In this document: positions 6,526-14,324 of the stretch, one piece after another | Layout of the letters: every line of letters starts with the position of its first letter | Numbering within the stretch: position 1 is the stretch's first letter | NCBI GenBank assembly: GCA_947178105.1 | Contig: CAMWXD010000041.1 | Coordinates: 1 to 36,047, forward strand | Reading direction: 5' to 3' | DNA: 36,047 nucleotides | From: an uncultured Eubacterium sp. | GTDB lineage: Bacteria > Bacillota > Clostridia > Lachnospirales > Lachnospiraceae | Notes under the pieces: generated by a model | The model's input: the letters and a program-made list of their open reading frames with translations, nothing else | What the model was told of the DNA's origin: nothing | Database searches by the model: none | Translations under genes and position numbers: made by a program

Positions 6526-9500
6526 TTAAAAAATTAGGCTGTTCTGTTCCGTTCTTTCCATTTGCCACAACGTTCTTAAATGCAAAATATATTCTCTGTC
6601 AACTATACAAGTCTGTTCATAATTTAATAAAGCATCTCTAAATATTCTTTTCAACTCCGAATTACAGTATATTTCAGCTATCTTAACTGCCAAATCAGGA
6701 AAATTAATCAATATATATAAATATCTTGTTGAAAAGAAATTTTCCATTTGGACAAAGTCACTACTATTAAAAAGTTTAAAAAGTTTAGATATATTTTTGA
6801 TATCTTCCGTTGCTTTGTTATATAAACTATAATCGAAGAATATTCGAAAACAATGGCACTTATCATAAATTATGACATTATTACATAAAATCAATAGATC
6901 TACGGCAGCCTCCGATGATTCCTTTACAAGGTAATTGAATCCGTCCACTGAATACTCTAATGCTCTTTTAAAATATTTTTCCGAAACAGCTGACATAGTC
7001 ATTTTTAAAAGTTCAATCGCTTCTTTCGGTTCCATATCAAACAAAGTATCATATAACTTATATAATTTAGGAATTAACTTTTTATATTTTTTTTGTCTCT
7101 CTAATAATCGATAAATATTCAATATTCTTCTTATTATTTTTGGATTTTTATATAATATCCGTGCAAATTCCTTATCAATATAATAGAATATTTCTATGAT
7201 ATACTGCTGTGTTTCTTTGAATAAATAAGTAACTTCTAAGAATTCAATTTCAAATTCAGGCTGTTCTAAAAAATTTCTAAAAAATGTAGATAATCCTATT
7301 TTTACTAAATAATTGACATCATCACTCCTACCTTGCATTATGTATAATTTTAATATATCTATCATGGTTTTAGGAGAATTATGATAAAGCATCTCTGCAT
7401 GGTTTACAATATGGCACAGTAAATCATCCAATTTGACACCCTCAAATCCAGTGTTAGCAGAGATCAAATATAATTTTTTAAGTATTTCTACTGATAAATA
7501 TTGTTCTTTATATAGTAATTCCTTTAGACTCTCTATTAGCATTTTCTTTTTGTCAATTGACAAAAAGGGTTCTAATAGTTCAGAATATTCCAATAATAGC
7601 TTAGGATTTTCATATTTTAAATTTTCAATGATTTTCCAAATCACGCTTGTTTTTCTAAACAATATTTCCATGTCTCCCGTTTTCCGGCAACACTTAATCC
7701 CTTCAGATATTATTTGAATATTTTCCGGATACTCGTGCAGCAACAAATTAACCAGTTCAGACACTTCGCCGCCATACCTTATTGAATGATAAGATACCCT
7801 TTCCAGACAGTTATTAACACATAGCATCCAGTCTAAAACTACAGAAGCATCTGCCGAATACTGACTTATGATCCGTATACCATTTTTTATATTTTTCTTT
7901 ATTGAAAAATGTTTGCTATTTCCTAAAATAAATTCATTTATTTCTCCTAAAAGTAGTTCAAACTCTACATCTATACCTTTGTTTAATAAATCATTTCTAT
8001 ACTTTTGCTTTTTCATACTTTGTATTTCTACATCATGTAGACTATATAATTCATAAGAGATCTCATCCTGTAAAAAATTAAATATATCCTTTTGTCTTTC
8101 TAGTAAATTTTTTTGTTCAACCTTACTTAATACGTGTTTTTTCTTAATACACACTCCTTCTGATTCATTTGTAATACTAAATAAAGATGTAAATTTCAAT
8201 AAGACATCTTCCTGAATATTCATTTTCCAAAATTGAGATATATATATCCAGTCGTTTTTCGTTATAATTTGTTTAGAATCTTTTTTTGTAATTGTCTGCA
8301 AAATCAATAAATTCATAAAATATATAGCACAATATTGCATATAAGATTTCTTTGTCTTATTATCATACGGTTGCTCAATCCAAATCGATGGCATAAAAAT
8401 GTTATTACACAGCCTTTCAACTTGCTTATTAAATAATTCTTCAATAATTTTATCATAATCCAAACGTTCACCTTGGAAATAGTCATTTATAACGTTTTCT
8501 TTCCACTCTACTATCATTTCAATTATTTCTGGCTCTGCACATAAATATGCACTCATCAAAGCTGTATAATACTGTTTATCAAAATGATTTGGTTCATCTA
8601 TTGCCTTTCTATAACTATCACTTCTTTTGGAATTTTTTAATGCATCCAGTTCGTCTATGGCTTTAATCAAGTATTTCAACACTAAATCTGCTACTAAAAA
8701 TTCATAAAATGTTTTATGTAAAAATTCAAATGCTATCTCTTTATCTTTAGTTTCTGTATTTCCTGATTGAGAATCATGGATAAAAAAGAAACTGCCAAAA
8801 AATTCCTCCGCATTACTCAGCATTTTTCCAACACTTTTATATGTAGGTGTCTGGGATTCCATATATATTAAATCTTTTTCCATTTCACTCACTTTTAAAG
8901 AGAGCTTCCCTCTAATAAACATCCCAAGTGCAGCTATACCTAATTTTTCCAGCTCCTGGTTTTCCATCATTTCTTTTTCGTTTTCTGCAGAATCTTCATA
9001 AGATACCTCGTCTCCTCTGGGACCTTTTCTCAATTCTCTTCTTATAAACCGTCTTAGCAATTCATTATATAATTTTGTTCTATTTAATTTTTCTTCTTGT
9101 CCTAAAGAATTTATTCCTTCTTCCAAATTGGCATCATATATAGCCAGCATCAATAATAATAGCGGCTGCCTTGACAGTTCGTCTATACTGCTGTTATTTT
9201 TAGGCAACATAAAAGAATTTATATGTTCATTCCTAAATATTTCATCATTATTTTGATTCCATATATTTATCCATTCATCTCTTTGATTCTCATTAAACTC
9301 TAACAATTTTAACACGACTGTCCCAACAGGTATATCTGCCTTATCTATCAGGGTTTCTCTGCTTGTTACCACAATCCTGACCGGCCTATGCCTCTCTGCA
9401 CACTGATCTTGAAACTTTAAAATCTTTTTTAAAAGATTTCTATATACTCCGCCTGTGGCTTGCAATACCTCATCATAACCATCAAACATTAATGTAATAG

Positions 9501-10812
9501 GATTATACTTAAAATTTTCCGCAAACCATTTATACGTCGGCAATGGCTCTGTAGCATCACCATCATTTTTTATTTGTTCACACACGATATCCTCTATTTC
9601 CTTTTCAACACTTACCTCTCTTAAAGGGATGCGTACAAATATATTGCTTCTATCACTCATTCTTGCACATATAATCTTGGTAAGCAGTGACTTGCCTCCG
9701 CCAGGTTCTCCTAAAATAAGTAGCAAGTTTTCTAAACTATAATGAGATATACAGTATTTTGCCCAAAAAGAATCCATATTACTGCATTCTTTAAGGTCTC
9801 TCCACGTATCTTTCTTTTCAAGCTTCTCTGTTCCAGAATACTCTAATATTTTATAAGACTGCGGGATAAATGCCCTGTTAATAGAAGGATATTTTAATTT
9901 TTCATCATTACTTTTAGACTCAATTATTGGTTTATCAACATCACTCTTGTATTTCTCTAGCAAAGAACTAACAATATTATTAACTTTGTCTTCATGAATT
10001 TTTTCCGGCAGATTCAGTAATATTTTTTCTAAATTTTCTAATCCAACATCTATCTTTCTATTTGTATCACAGCCAACAGAAATAATATTTTTATATAGTT
10101 CCTCAATATGCCTAGATTCAATTTTTTGTTCTTCCATTTGTATATAAATATAAAATTCATTAAAATTACTAGCCAAATACAAATACTGACCTTGAAACCT
10201 TTTCATTGCTAATTGGGGCAATTCTTTAACAATATTTTGAAATTCAGATATGGTTTGTTCACTGCTAGTTTCTTCGAAAGACAGCATATGTACAAACTTT
10301 ATTAATCCATCGCACATTGATCTATACAATTTTTCTAGATGCAGGGTAATATTTGCATATCCGTAAACTATATTAGGAAATAATATTTCTGTTTCCATCA
10401 ATGAGTCTTTTCTCTCCATTTTCTCCAAACTTACATTTTGGAAAATACCCTTTTTTTCTTTCAAAGATAATCCTATTACCTTTCTCATTTGTTCTGGCAT
10501 TTGTTCATCTAACACATCAAAAAAAGCAGTATAATATATTATAGAATACGCCCATTGCATTTGATTTATTCTTTTATCACATTCGTTACTTCTTTCTTTT
10601 ATAATTTTATCTAAAACACATTTTCCTATATTTATTAATTGATCTTTAATCATTAACGCATTTAAAAATGCACTTATATCACCACTTGCACTTCTAATTC
10701 CCAATAATAAAATTGTTGCTCCTGAAAGTGCACTTACATCATCAGCTATTCCACTAAAATCTCTATTTCTTTTTAACTGTTTACATACATCCTCAAATGT
10801 TAACTGTTTCAT
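6526..10812 (-). CDS. Large NACHT-like STAND NTPase, candidate anti-phage or abortive-infection protein
   Basis: A 1428-aa protein with a P-loop NTPase core after a helical N-terminal region of about 340 aa. Walker A is GEPGGGKS (about residues 368-375), Walker B is LMFDGYDE with Asp444, and VVTSRE follows as a sensor-like motif. LILGEPGGGKS plus DGYDE is typical of bacterial NACHT/STAND ATPases, many of which are phage-sensing defence proteins. About 900 residues after the core are helical and repeat-like, suiting a ligand-sensing arm. No obvious nuclease, TIR or membrane effector is visible; the N-terminus is the likeliest effector. AAGGAGGAT just before ATG 10812 fixes the start, nine codons inside the longest frame. 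The gene is much more AT-rich than its neighbours and is bordered by IS remnants and an inverted-repeat element, pointing to recent transfer. Confidence 0.82.
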   Translation of the reverse strand: MKQLTFEDVCKQLKRNRDFSGIADDVSALSGATILLLGIRSASGDISAFLNALMIKDQLINIGKCVLDKIIKERSNECDKRINQMQWAYSIIYYTAFFDVLDEQMPEQMRKVIGLSLKEKKGIFQNVSLEKMERKDSLMETEILFPNIVYGYANITLHLEKLYRSMCDGLIKFVHMLSFEETSSEQTISEFQNIVKELPQLAMKRFQGQYLYLASNFNEFYIYIQMEEQKIESRHIEELYKNIISVGCDTNRKIDVGLENLEKILLNLPEKIHEDKVNNIVSSLLEKYKSDVDKPIIESKSNDEKLKYPSINRAFIPQSYKILEYSGTEKLEKKDTWRDLKECSNMDSFWAKYCISHYSLENLLLILGEPGGGKSLLTKIICARMSDRSNIFVRIPLREVSVEKEIEDIVCEQIKNDGDATEPLPTYKWFAENFKYNPITLMFDGYDEVLQATGGVYRNLLKKILKFQDQCAERHRPVRIVVTSRETLIDKADIPVGTVVLKLLEFNENQRDEWINIWNQNNDEIFRNEHINSFMLPKNNSSIDELSRQPLLLLMLAIYDANLEEGINSLGQEEKLNRTKLYNELLRRFIRRELRKGPRGDEVSYEDSAENEKEMMENQELEKLGIAALGMFIRGKLSLKVSEMEKDLIYMESQTPTYKSVGKMLSNAEEFFGSFFFIHDSQSGNTETKDKEIAFEFLHKTFYEFLVADLVLKYLIKAIDELDALKNSKRSDSYRKAIDEPNHFDKQYYTALMSAYLCAEPEIIEMIVEWKENVINDYFQGERLDYDKIIEELFNKQVERLCNNIFMPSIWIEQPYDNKTKKSYMQYCAIYFMNLLILQTITKKDSKQIITKNDWIYISQFWKMNIQEDVLLKFTSLFSITNESEGVCIKKKHVLSKVEQKNLLERQKDIFNFLQDEISYELYSLHDVEIQSMKKQKYRNDLLNKGIDVEFELLLGEINEFILGNSKHFSIKKNIKNGIRIISQYSADASVVLDWMLCVNNCLERVSYHSIRYGGEVSELVNLLLHEYPENIQIISEGIKCCRKTGDMEILFRKTSVIWKIIENLKYENPKLLLEYSELLEPFLSIDKKKMLIESLKELLYKEQYLSVEILKKLYLISANTGFEGVKLDDLLCHIVNHAEMLYHNSPKTMIDILKLYIMQGRSDDVNYLVKIGLSTFFRNFLEQPEFEIEFLEVTYLFKETQQYIIEIFYYIDKEFARILYKNPKIIRRILNIYRLLERQKKYKKLIPKLYKLYDTLFDMEPKEAIELLKMTMSAVSEKYFKRALEYSVDGFNYLVKESSEAAVDLLILCNNVIIYDKCHCFRIFFDYSLYNKATEDIKNISKLFKLFNSSDFVQMENFFSTRYLYILINFPDLAVKIAEIYCNSELKRIFRDALLNYEQTCIVDREYILHLRTLWQMERTEQNSLIF

Positions 10813-10955
10813 CCTATCCTCCTTGTATATTACGCTCATCTTTTGCTATTACGTCACATTCTCAATCTCCTACAATGTTTCTAATGCTTGATCAGCACCC
10901 TTAATTCTTTCATTGTCATCTATTCATTTCTTATCTATGTATCAGATTTTTATAT

Positions 10956-11115
10956 TATGATGGAAGCGTCAAAAGGGTATTTTGCAAAATTATGTTGTAT
11001 AATTTTACTAATATATTGCCTCGTTTCAGGCTAAATAGATATCTGGGTTCAATAATTTATTGTGCAATATCACAACAATCCAAACAAGTATTTACCTTTT
11101 GACGCTTCCATCATA
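10956..11115. repeat. 160-bp element bounded by perfect 21-bp inverted repeats
   Basis: The arm at 10956-10976 (ATGATGGAAGCGTCAAAAGG core) is exactly inverted at 11095-11115, and partial pairing (TATA) continues outside after one mismatch. The 118-bp interior has no gene but contains TTGTG-ATATTG-CACAA and GCCT...AGGC stems on the minus strand. I find no direct repeat flanking it. It could be a MITE, a long-stem RNA in the leader of the NTPase gene, or a regulatory site. Confidence 0.6.
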
Positions 11116-11334
11116 TTATACCTGTATATACTATAACAATCAATGAAATTTTAACAATGTGTAAATTACTCAACTTTTCCATAAGGATTTCATCCTAAAA
11201 CCCTTACAAATAGCAATAATTTTAAGGCAGGAAATGTTCTGTTGACATAGAAAAAAGCACCTGCCTCTGGTATAAACATTATACAACTTTAGGAATAATA
11301 AGGTTAGACCAAAACTTAACAGTATTGACACCGG

Positions 11335-11363
11335 AAACGGAATGTAGTAAAATTAAGTAATAA
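11335..11363 (+). promoter_or_regulatory. Promoter for the serine recombinase at 11405
   Basis: TTGACA (11335-11340), 17-bp spacer, TAAAAT (11358-11363). TGACACC (11336-11342) and GGTGTCA (11377-11383) form an inverted repeat spanning the promoter, a plausible site for autoregulation or recombination. Confidence 0.65.
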
Positions 11364-11404
11364 AGAGGTGTCATAACTAAGGTTCATAAGTCAGGGGGAT
11401 TTTT

Positions 11405-11980
11405 ATGGTTTACGGGTACTGCAGGGTGTCTACGCAGATGCAGGCAAGGGATGGGAACAGCCTGGAAGCGCAGGAAAAATTATTGAAAGAAAACGGGGCG
11501 GAAGAAATATACTCAGATGCTTTTACAGGAACTAAGGCACACCGTCCGGAGCTGGACAGGCTTCTGGATAAGCTGCAGACAGGTGACAAGCTGATCATTA
11601 CCAAGCTGGACAGGATAGCCCGCAGCGCATCACAGGGGATAGAACTAATACAGTCACTGTTAGACAGGGGCGTTGCCGTCCATGTATTAAATATGGGGCT
11701 GCTTGACAATACGCCGGCTGGCAAGCTGATCCGGAACATCATGCTGGCTTTTGCCGAATTTGAGCGGGACATGATTATAGAGCGGACCCAGGAAGGAAAA
11801 GCCATCGCAAAAAGACAGCCTGATTTTAGGGAGGGACGCCCGCATCTGTATAGTAAAAAGCAGATACAGCACGCCCTTGGTCTTTTGCAGGACCATTCTT
11901 ACAGGCAGGTAACGGAGCTGACCGGGATTTCAAAATCGACGCTCATCCGTGCAAAAAATAAGGCTGTACAAAACGCATGA
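11405..11980 (+). CDS. Serine recombinase (Tn3-type resolvase/DNA invertase)
   Basis: A 191-aa small serine recombinase of normal length. Ser9 in VYGYCRVST is the nucleophile. [32 protein letters not shown] and [17 protein letters not shown] are the classic resolvase/invertase catalytic and E-helix motifs. The C-terminal helix-turn-helix reads [25 protein letters not shown] lies 8 nt before ATG, and a promoter is at 11335-11363. It is only distantly related to the recombinase at 4668-5375, so they probably act on different sites. Confidence 0.93.
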   Translation: MVYGYCRVSTQMQARDGNSLEAQEKLLKENGAEEIYSDAFTGTKAHRPELDRLLDKLQTGDKLIITKLDRIARSASQGIELIQSLLDRGVAVHVLNMGLLDNTPAGKLIRNIMLAFAEFERDMIIERTQEGKAIAKRQPDFREGRPHLYSKKQIQHALGLLQDHSYRQVTELTGISKSTLIRAKNKAVQNA

Positions 11981-11989
11981 ACAATGTAT

Positions 11990-12029
11990 AGGGCATATCA
12001 TATTTTTATTTTTCAGGTATGCCCTTTTT
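11990..12029. terminator. Terminator between convergent recombinase and PBECR4 genes
   Basis: AGGGCATA and TATGCCCT flank a loop of about 20 nt, followed by TTTTC. It is placed right after the recombinase stop. Confidence 0.65.
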
Positions 12030-12045
12030 CTAATGTACAGAATTT

Positions 12046-12678
12046 TCATTTCAGGTTATCTTCAATCATCAAGGCTGCTTTATCAGGAATCATATCCAGA
12101 TCTGACCTTCTATCCATGAAAAGCAGGTTACTATATTTTTTGTCTGAATTATCTTTTGAAAAAATATGGCTGACTTCGTATGCAGTCCTGCTTTTACTGA
12201 AACAGTCTTCATCCCGTAGTGATTCCACTATGTAACATTCACTTTTTTCCTGTCCATTTTCATCATACTCTTTGTTCAGACACAGGGTAAACTTAAGGTT
12301 GGTCGTCCCAAACCTGTAGCTTTTCGTATTTGTCAGGATTTCCTCCAGCATAAAATTCTCTGTGCTTGCTAAAACTGCAATTTCACATATATGTTTTAAT
12401 TTCTTTTTGCATAGTGAATATGGATGCCTGGATGTAAAATAGATCTGTGAAGACTGCAGCTGATTTTTTACTGCATACTGATAAAATCTCTTGGCTGAAA
12501 GGCTGGTTTCCACTCCAGTCAAATGCCTGAAGCTGTCAGCTTTATAACATACCTCTATGTACCTGCCGTCGAAAACGTATAAAAATTTTTTTCCAACAAG
12601 ATGTTTTTTATATAACTGCGCCGCTCTGCTGATTTCACATACAATAATTTTCCTGTCATTATTTTTCTTTTTACTCAT
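12046..12678 (-). CDS. PBECR4-domain protein (BECR-fold nuclease-like)
   Basis: A 210-aa protein with a segment typical of PBECR4 domains: KFLYVFDGRYIEVCYKADSF, then RHLTGVETSLSAKRFYQYA. PBECR proteins belong to the barnase/EndoU/colicin E5-D/RelE-like nuclease superfamily found in phages and plasmids; activity has to be inferred. The tail (LLFMDRRSDLDMIPDKAALM) is unassigned. GGAAG lies before ATG 12678. Only a weak promoter is visible directly upstream, so it may depend on read-through from the structured RNA promoter at 13014-13042, which lies upstream on the same strand. Confidence 0.65.
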   Translation of the reverse strand: MSKKKNNDRKIIVCEISRAAQLYKKHLVGKKFLYVFDGRYIEVCYKADSFRHLTGVETSLSAKRFYQYAVKNQLQSSQIYFTSRHPYSLCKKKLKHICEIAVLASTENFMLEEILTNTKSYRFGTTNLKFTLCLNKEYDENGQEKSECYIVESLRDEDCFSKSRTAYEVSHIFSKDNSDKKYSNLLFMDRRSDLDMIPDKAALMIEDNLK

Positions 12679-12763
12679 AGGATCGTCTTCCTGCTGTATC
12701 TTTAGTCTTTTTATATTTACAGTCTATTCTGGTTAAGGAATTATTTGGGAGTATGGCAATAAA

Positions 12764-12794
12764 ATACGCCAGACAGTTTAATTGTCCAGCGTAT
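12764..12794 (-). terminator. Hairpin terminator between structured RNA and PBECR4 gene
   Basis: On the minus strand ATACGC-TG-GACA pairs with TGTC-TG-GCGTAT around a 7-nt loop and is followed by TTTTATT. It would end most transcription from the upstream RNA promoter, leaving limited read-through into the gene at 12678. Confidence 0.6.
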
Positions 12795-12802
12795 CAATAA
12801 TC

Positions 12803-13008
12803 AAAAAAAGCGGTTTTATGCTGGCTGTCAGCCGGGATACCCTTCCAGGTATCAGTTAGTCACCGGAATGTTAAGTCCCCGATGCGGACTCACCATATCT
12901 CCCTGGTGTGGGCGCAGTATCCTTCCGAATACTTTAAGGTTCTGGTATATTACCTGCCCAGACGCAGTACAGCTTGATACGTGCCGCTTCACGTAACCTT
13001 TTGGGTTA
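12803..13008 (-). ncRNA. Strong structured-RNA candidate, about 205 nt, class unknown
   Basis: Starting just downstream of a near-consensus promoter, the minus strand carries a dense series of stems: GTAACC-loop-GGTTAC at the 5' end, TCTGG...CCAGA, AGTATTC-GGAA-GGATACT, CACCA...TGGTG, AGTCC...GGACT, GATACCT-GGAA-GGGTATC and GGCT-GAC-AGCC. Two loops are GNRA tetraloops. The start (GAAGCGG) can pair with the end (CCGCTTT), which runs into seven T residues. There is no open frame of note. This is how a self-contained folded RNA looks. I cannot assign it to a known class. Confidence 0.65.
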
Positions 13009-13013
13009 CTTAT

Positions 13014-13042
13014 AGTATATGTCAAAAAGTTTGATTTATCAA
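13014..13042 (-). promoter_or_regulatory. Promoter for the structured RNA
   Basis: Minus strand TTGATA (13042-13037), 17-bp spacer, TATACT (13019-13014). The predicted start near 13008 coincides with the first base of the 5' hairpin of the RNA. Confidence 0.7.
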
Positions 13043-13096
13043 TATTTTTTTGAAATAAAAAAGTAAATTTATGTTACCGTTTGAACATTTTAACTA

Positions 13097-13112
13097 ATAC
13101 GTTCGTCTAAAG
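13097..13112. promoter_or_regulatory. Recombinase-site-like motif, copy 3
   Basis: AATACGTTCGTCTAAA matches the motif at 5416-5431 at all but one position. A related but rearranged string, GGTATGCGAAC, follows at 13115-13125. It lies in a non-coding stretch next to the structured RNA promoter. Confidence 0.4.
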
Positions 13113-13266
13113 CGGTATGCGAACAGTGTACCTCCGGCTGCAGCATCTGTCAAGAATCTGGTACAGTTTCATGTACTTTTATTCTGGTACACAAGATAAC
13201 TGCCTGTTTTCCGGATCCATGTAAAAAACACGGGAGCCGTGAAAAAAATACGGAGGATGGTTGTAT

Positions 13267-13713
13267 ATGGCACGAACGAAAATAATGCCGCCGGAGGGAC
13301 TGCTGAGCGACCTGGAGTACACCAGTGTTATCGTAAACTATTCCAACGGCATAGACAGCACCAGGACGCTTTACTGGGCAGTCAGGAATTTCCCAAAAGA
13401 GAAGATTATCCTGCTCTGCTGCGATACGGGCTGCGAGTACATCGGGCGGTGCAGCTGCATGTTCTGCGTGCTGATGCCTGACAGACACGCAGCCGAAAAT
13501 ATAAAGCGTTATCCGGAGACAGCAGCAGCGTATGTGAGGGCGGAAATGCAGATAAACCACCGGTGGAAACAGGCAGGGAGCCTGCAGAGTGTTTATAACG
13601 AATGCCTTGACATAGGAGATATAGATGAGGATCTGCTGCTTGAATTCCGGCAGATGAGCCTGTTTGATACTGCTGATAAAGCAGAGCAGCCAGTACAGGC
13701 CTGCATCTGGTAA
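13267..13713 (+). CDS. Phosphoadenosine phosphosulfate reductase-like protein with internal deletion
   Basis: The N-terminus, VIVNYSNGIDSTRTLYWAVR, has the SxGxDS-type ATP-pyrophosphatase loop of PAPS reductase-like proteins, followed by IILLCCDTGCEY. The sequence then jumps to GRCSCMFCVLMPDRHAAENI, which in the family lies much further on. At 148 aa the protein is well below the family's usual size, so the middle of the domain appears deleted in frame. The frame stays open and has a GGAGG site 10 nt before ATG 13267 (an upstream TTG is too close). It may be a non-functional relic or a minimal nucleotide-binding derivative. Confidence 0.65.
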   Translation: MARTKIMPPEGLLSDLEYTSVIVNYSNGIDSTRTLYWAVRNFPKEKIILLCCDTGCEYIGRCSCMFCVLMPDRHAAENIKRYPETAAAYVRAEMQINHRWKQAGSLQSVYNECLDIGDIDEDLLLEFRQMSLFDTADKAEQPVQACIW

Positions 13714-13858
13714 TGGTTTATCTGTAAGCATCACGGTATAAATACGGTTATGTTTTATATGTATAAATGGATGTGTCCTTACATATCATTTATTTGATAG
13801 ATATTAAACAGATATTTTTACAGATATTAAAACAGAAATTGCTAAATGGAAATCCTGG

Positions 13859-13907
13859 AAAGCCGCCGGATTTAAGGCATTCCGGAAAAACCGGCCGGCG
13901 GCTTTTT
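13859..13907 (+). terminator. GC-rich terminator after the PAPS reductase-like gene
   Basis: AAAGCCGCCGG and CCGGCGGCTTTTT form a strong stem with a T-run. It also insulates the origin region that follows. Confidence 0.75.
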
Positions 13908-13929
13908 AAAATGGTGGATGAAAAACTAA

Positions 13930-14125
13930 AAATGTGAGCGGATTTTTTTGATTCTTGATGATTTTCTGATAATCTTGATGAATTTTTTTTATAAACGAAG
14001 ATAATTTGTTTAACTTGATGGATTATTTTTGGTCTGGATGTTTTTTTAATCATATTGATGAAAAATTTTTAACAGTGGATAACTTAAATAATCTGATAAT
14101 ATATTAAATATTTTATAATAATCAT
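13930..14125. other. Candidate plasmid replication origin (oriV)
   Basis: TTGATG begins at 13955, 13975, 14015 and 14055, TGGATG at 14035 and GTGGAT at 14075, so the motif keeps an exact 20-bp register with a weak position at 13995. T- or A-rich tracts follow most copies. The last copy overlaps AGTGGATAA (14074-14082), a one-mismatch DnaA box on the opposite strand. A highly AT-rich stretch (about 14083-14130) follows, as expected of a melting region. Phased iterons, a DnaA box and AT-rich DNA beside a rep/par cluster are the hallmarks of a theta origin. Confidence 0.65.
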
Positions 14126-14324
14126 ATTAATTTTGGAGATAATCCGACAATTCCGAATAAGAGAAACAAACTATGATTTGAGGTATTTAAAAAAGGGCAT
14201 AAAATCCCTGAAGCCATGCAGAATATCAAAAAAAGAAAAACAGGCGTTCTTTTCATTCCCCATGCAAGCCCGGCATCAGGCCGGCTGTAATGCATTTATC
14301 AGGCTGAGCGCATTTTATCCGGTA

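Noticed and set aside
10956..11115. Retron-like non-coding RNA bounded by a1/a2 inverted repeats
   Set aside because: The long terminal repeat pair invites the comparison, but no reverse transcriptase gene is present anywhere in the window.
12803..13008. 6S RNA or another housekeeping RNA
   Set aside because: It is a chain of separate hairpins, not one long stem with a central bubble, and it lies among plasmid genes.
13239..13481. Alternative frame over the PAPS reductase-like gene
   Set aside because: The 13267 frame carries the recognisable motifs and the well-spaced GGAGG site, so the other frame is a shadow.
13955..14080. CRISPR array
   Set aside because: The 20-bp periodic motif is only about 6 bp long with AT-rich fillers, there are no 25-40 bp repeats, and no cas gene is in the window.
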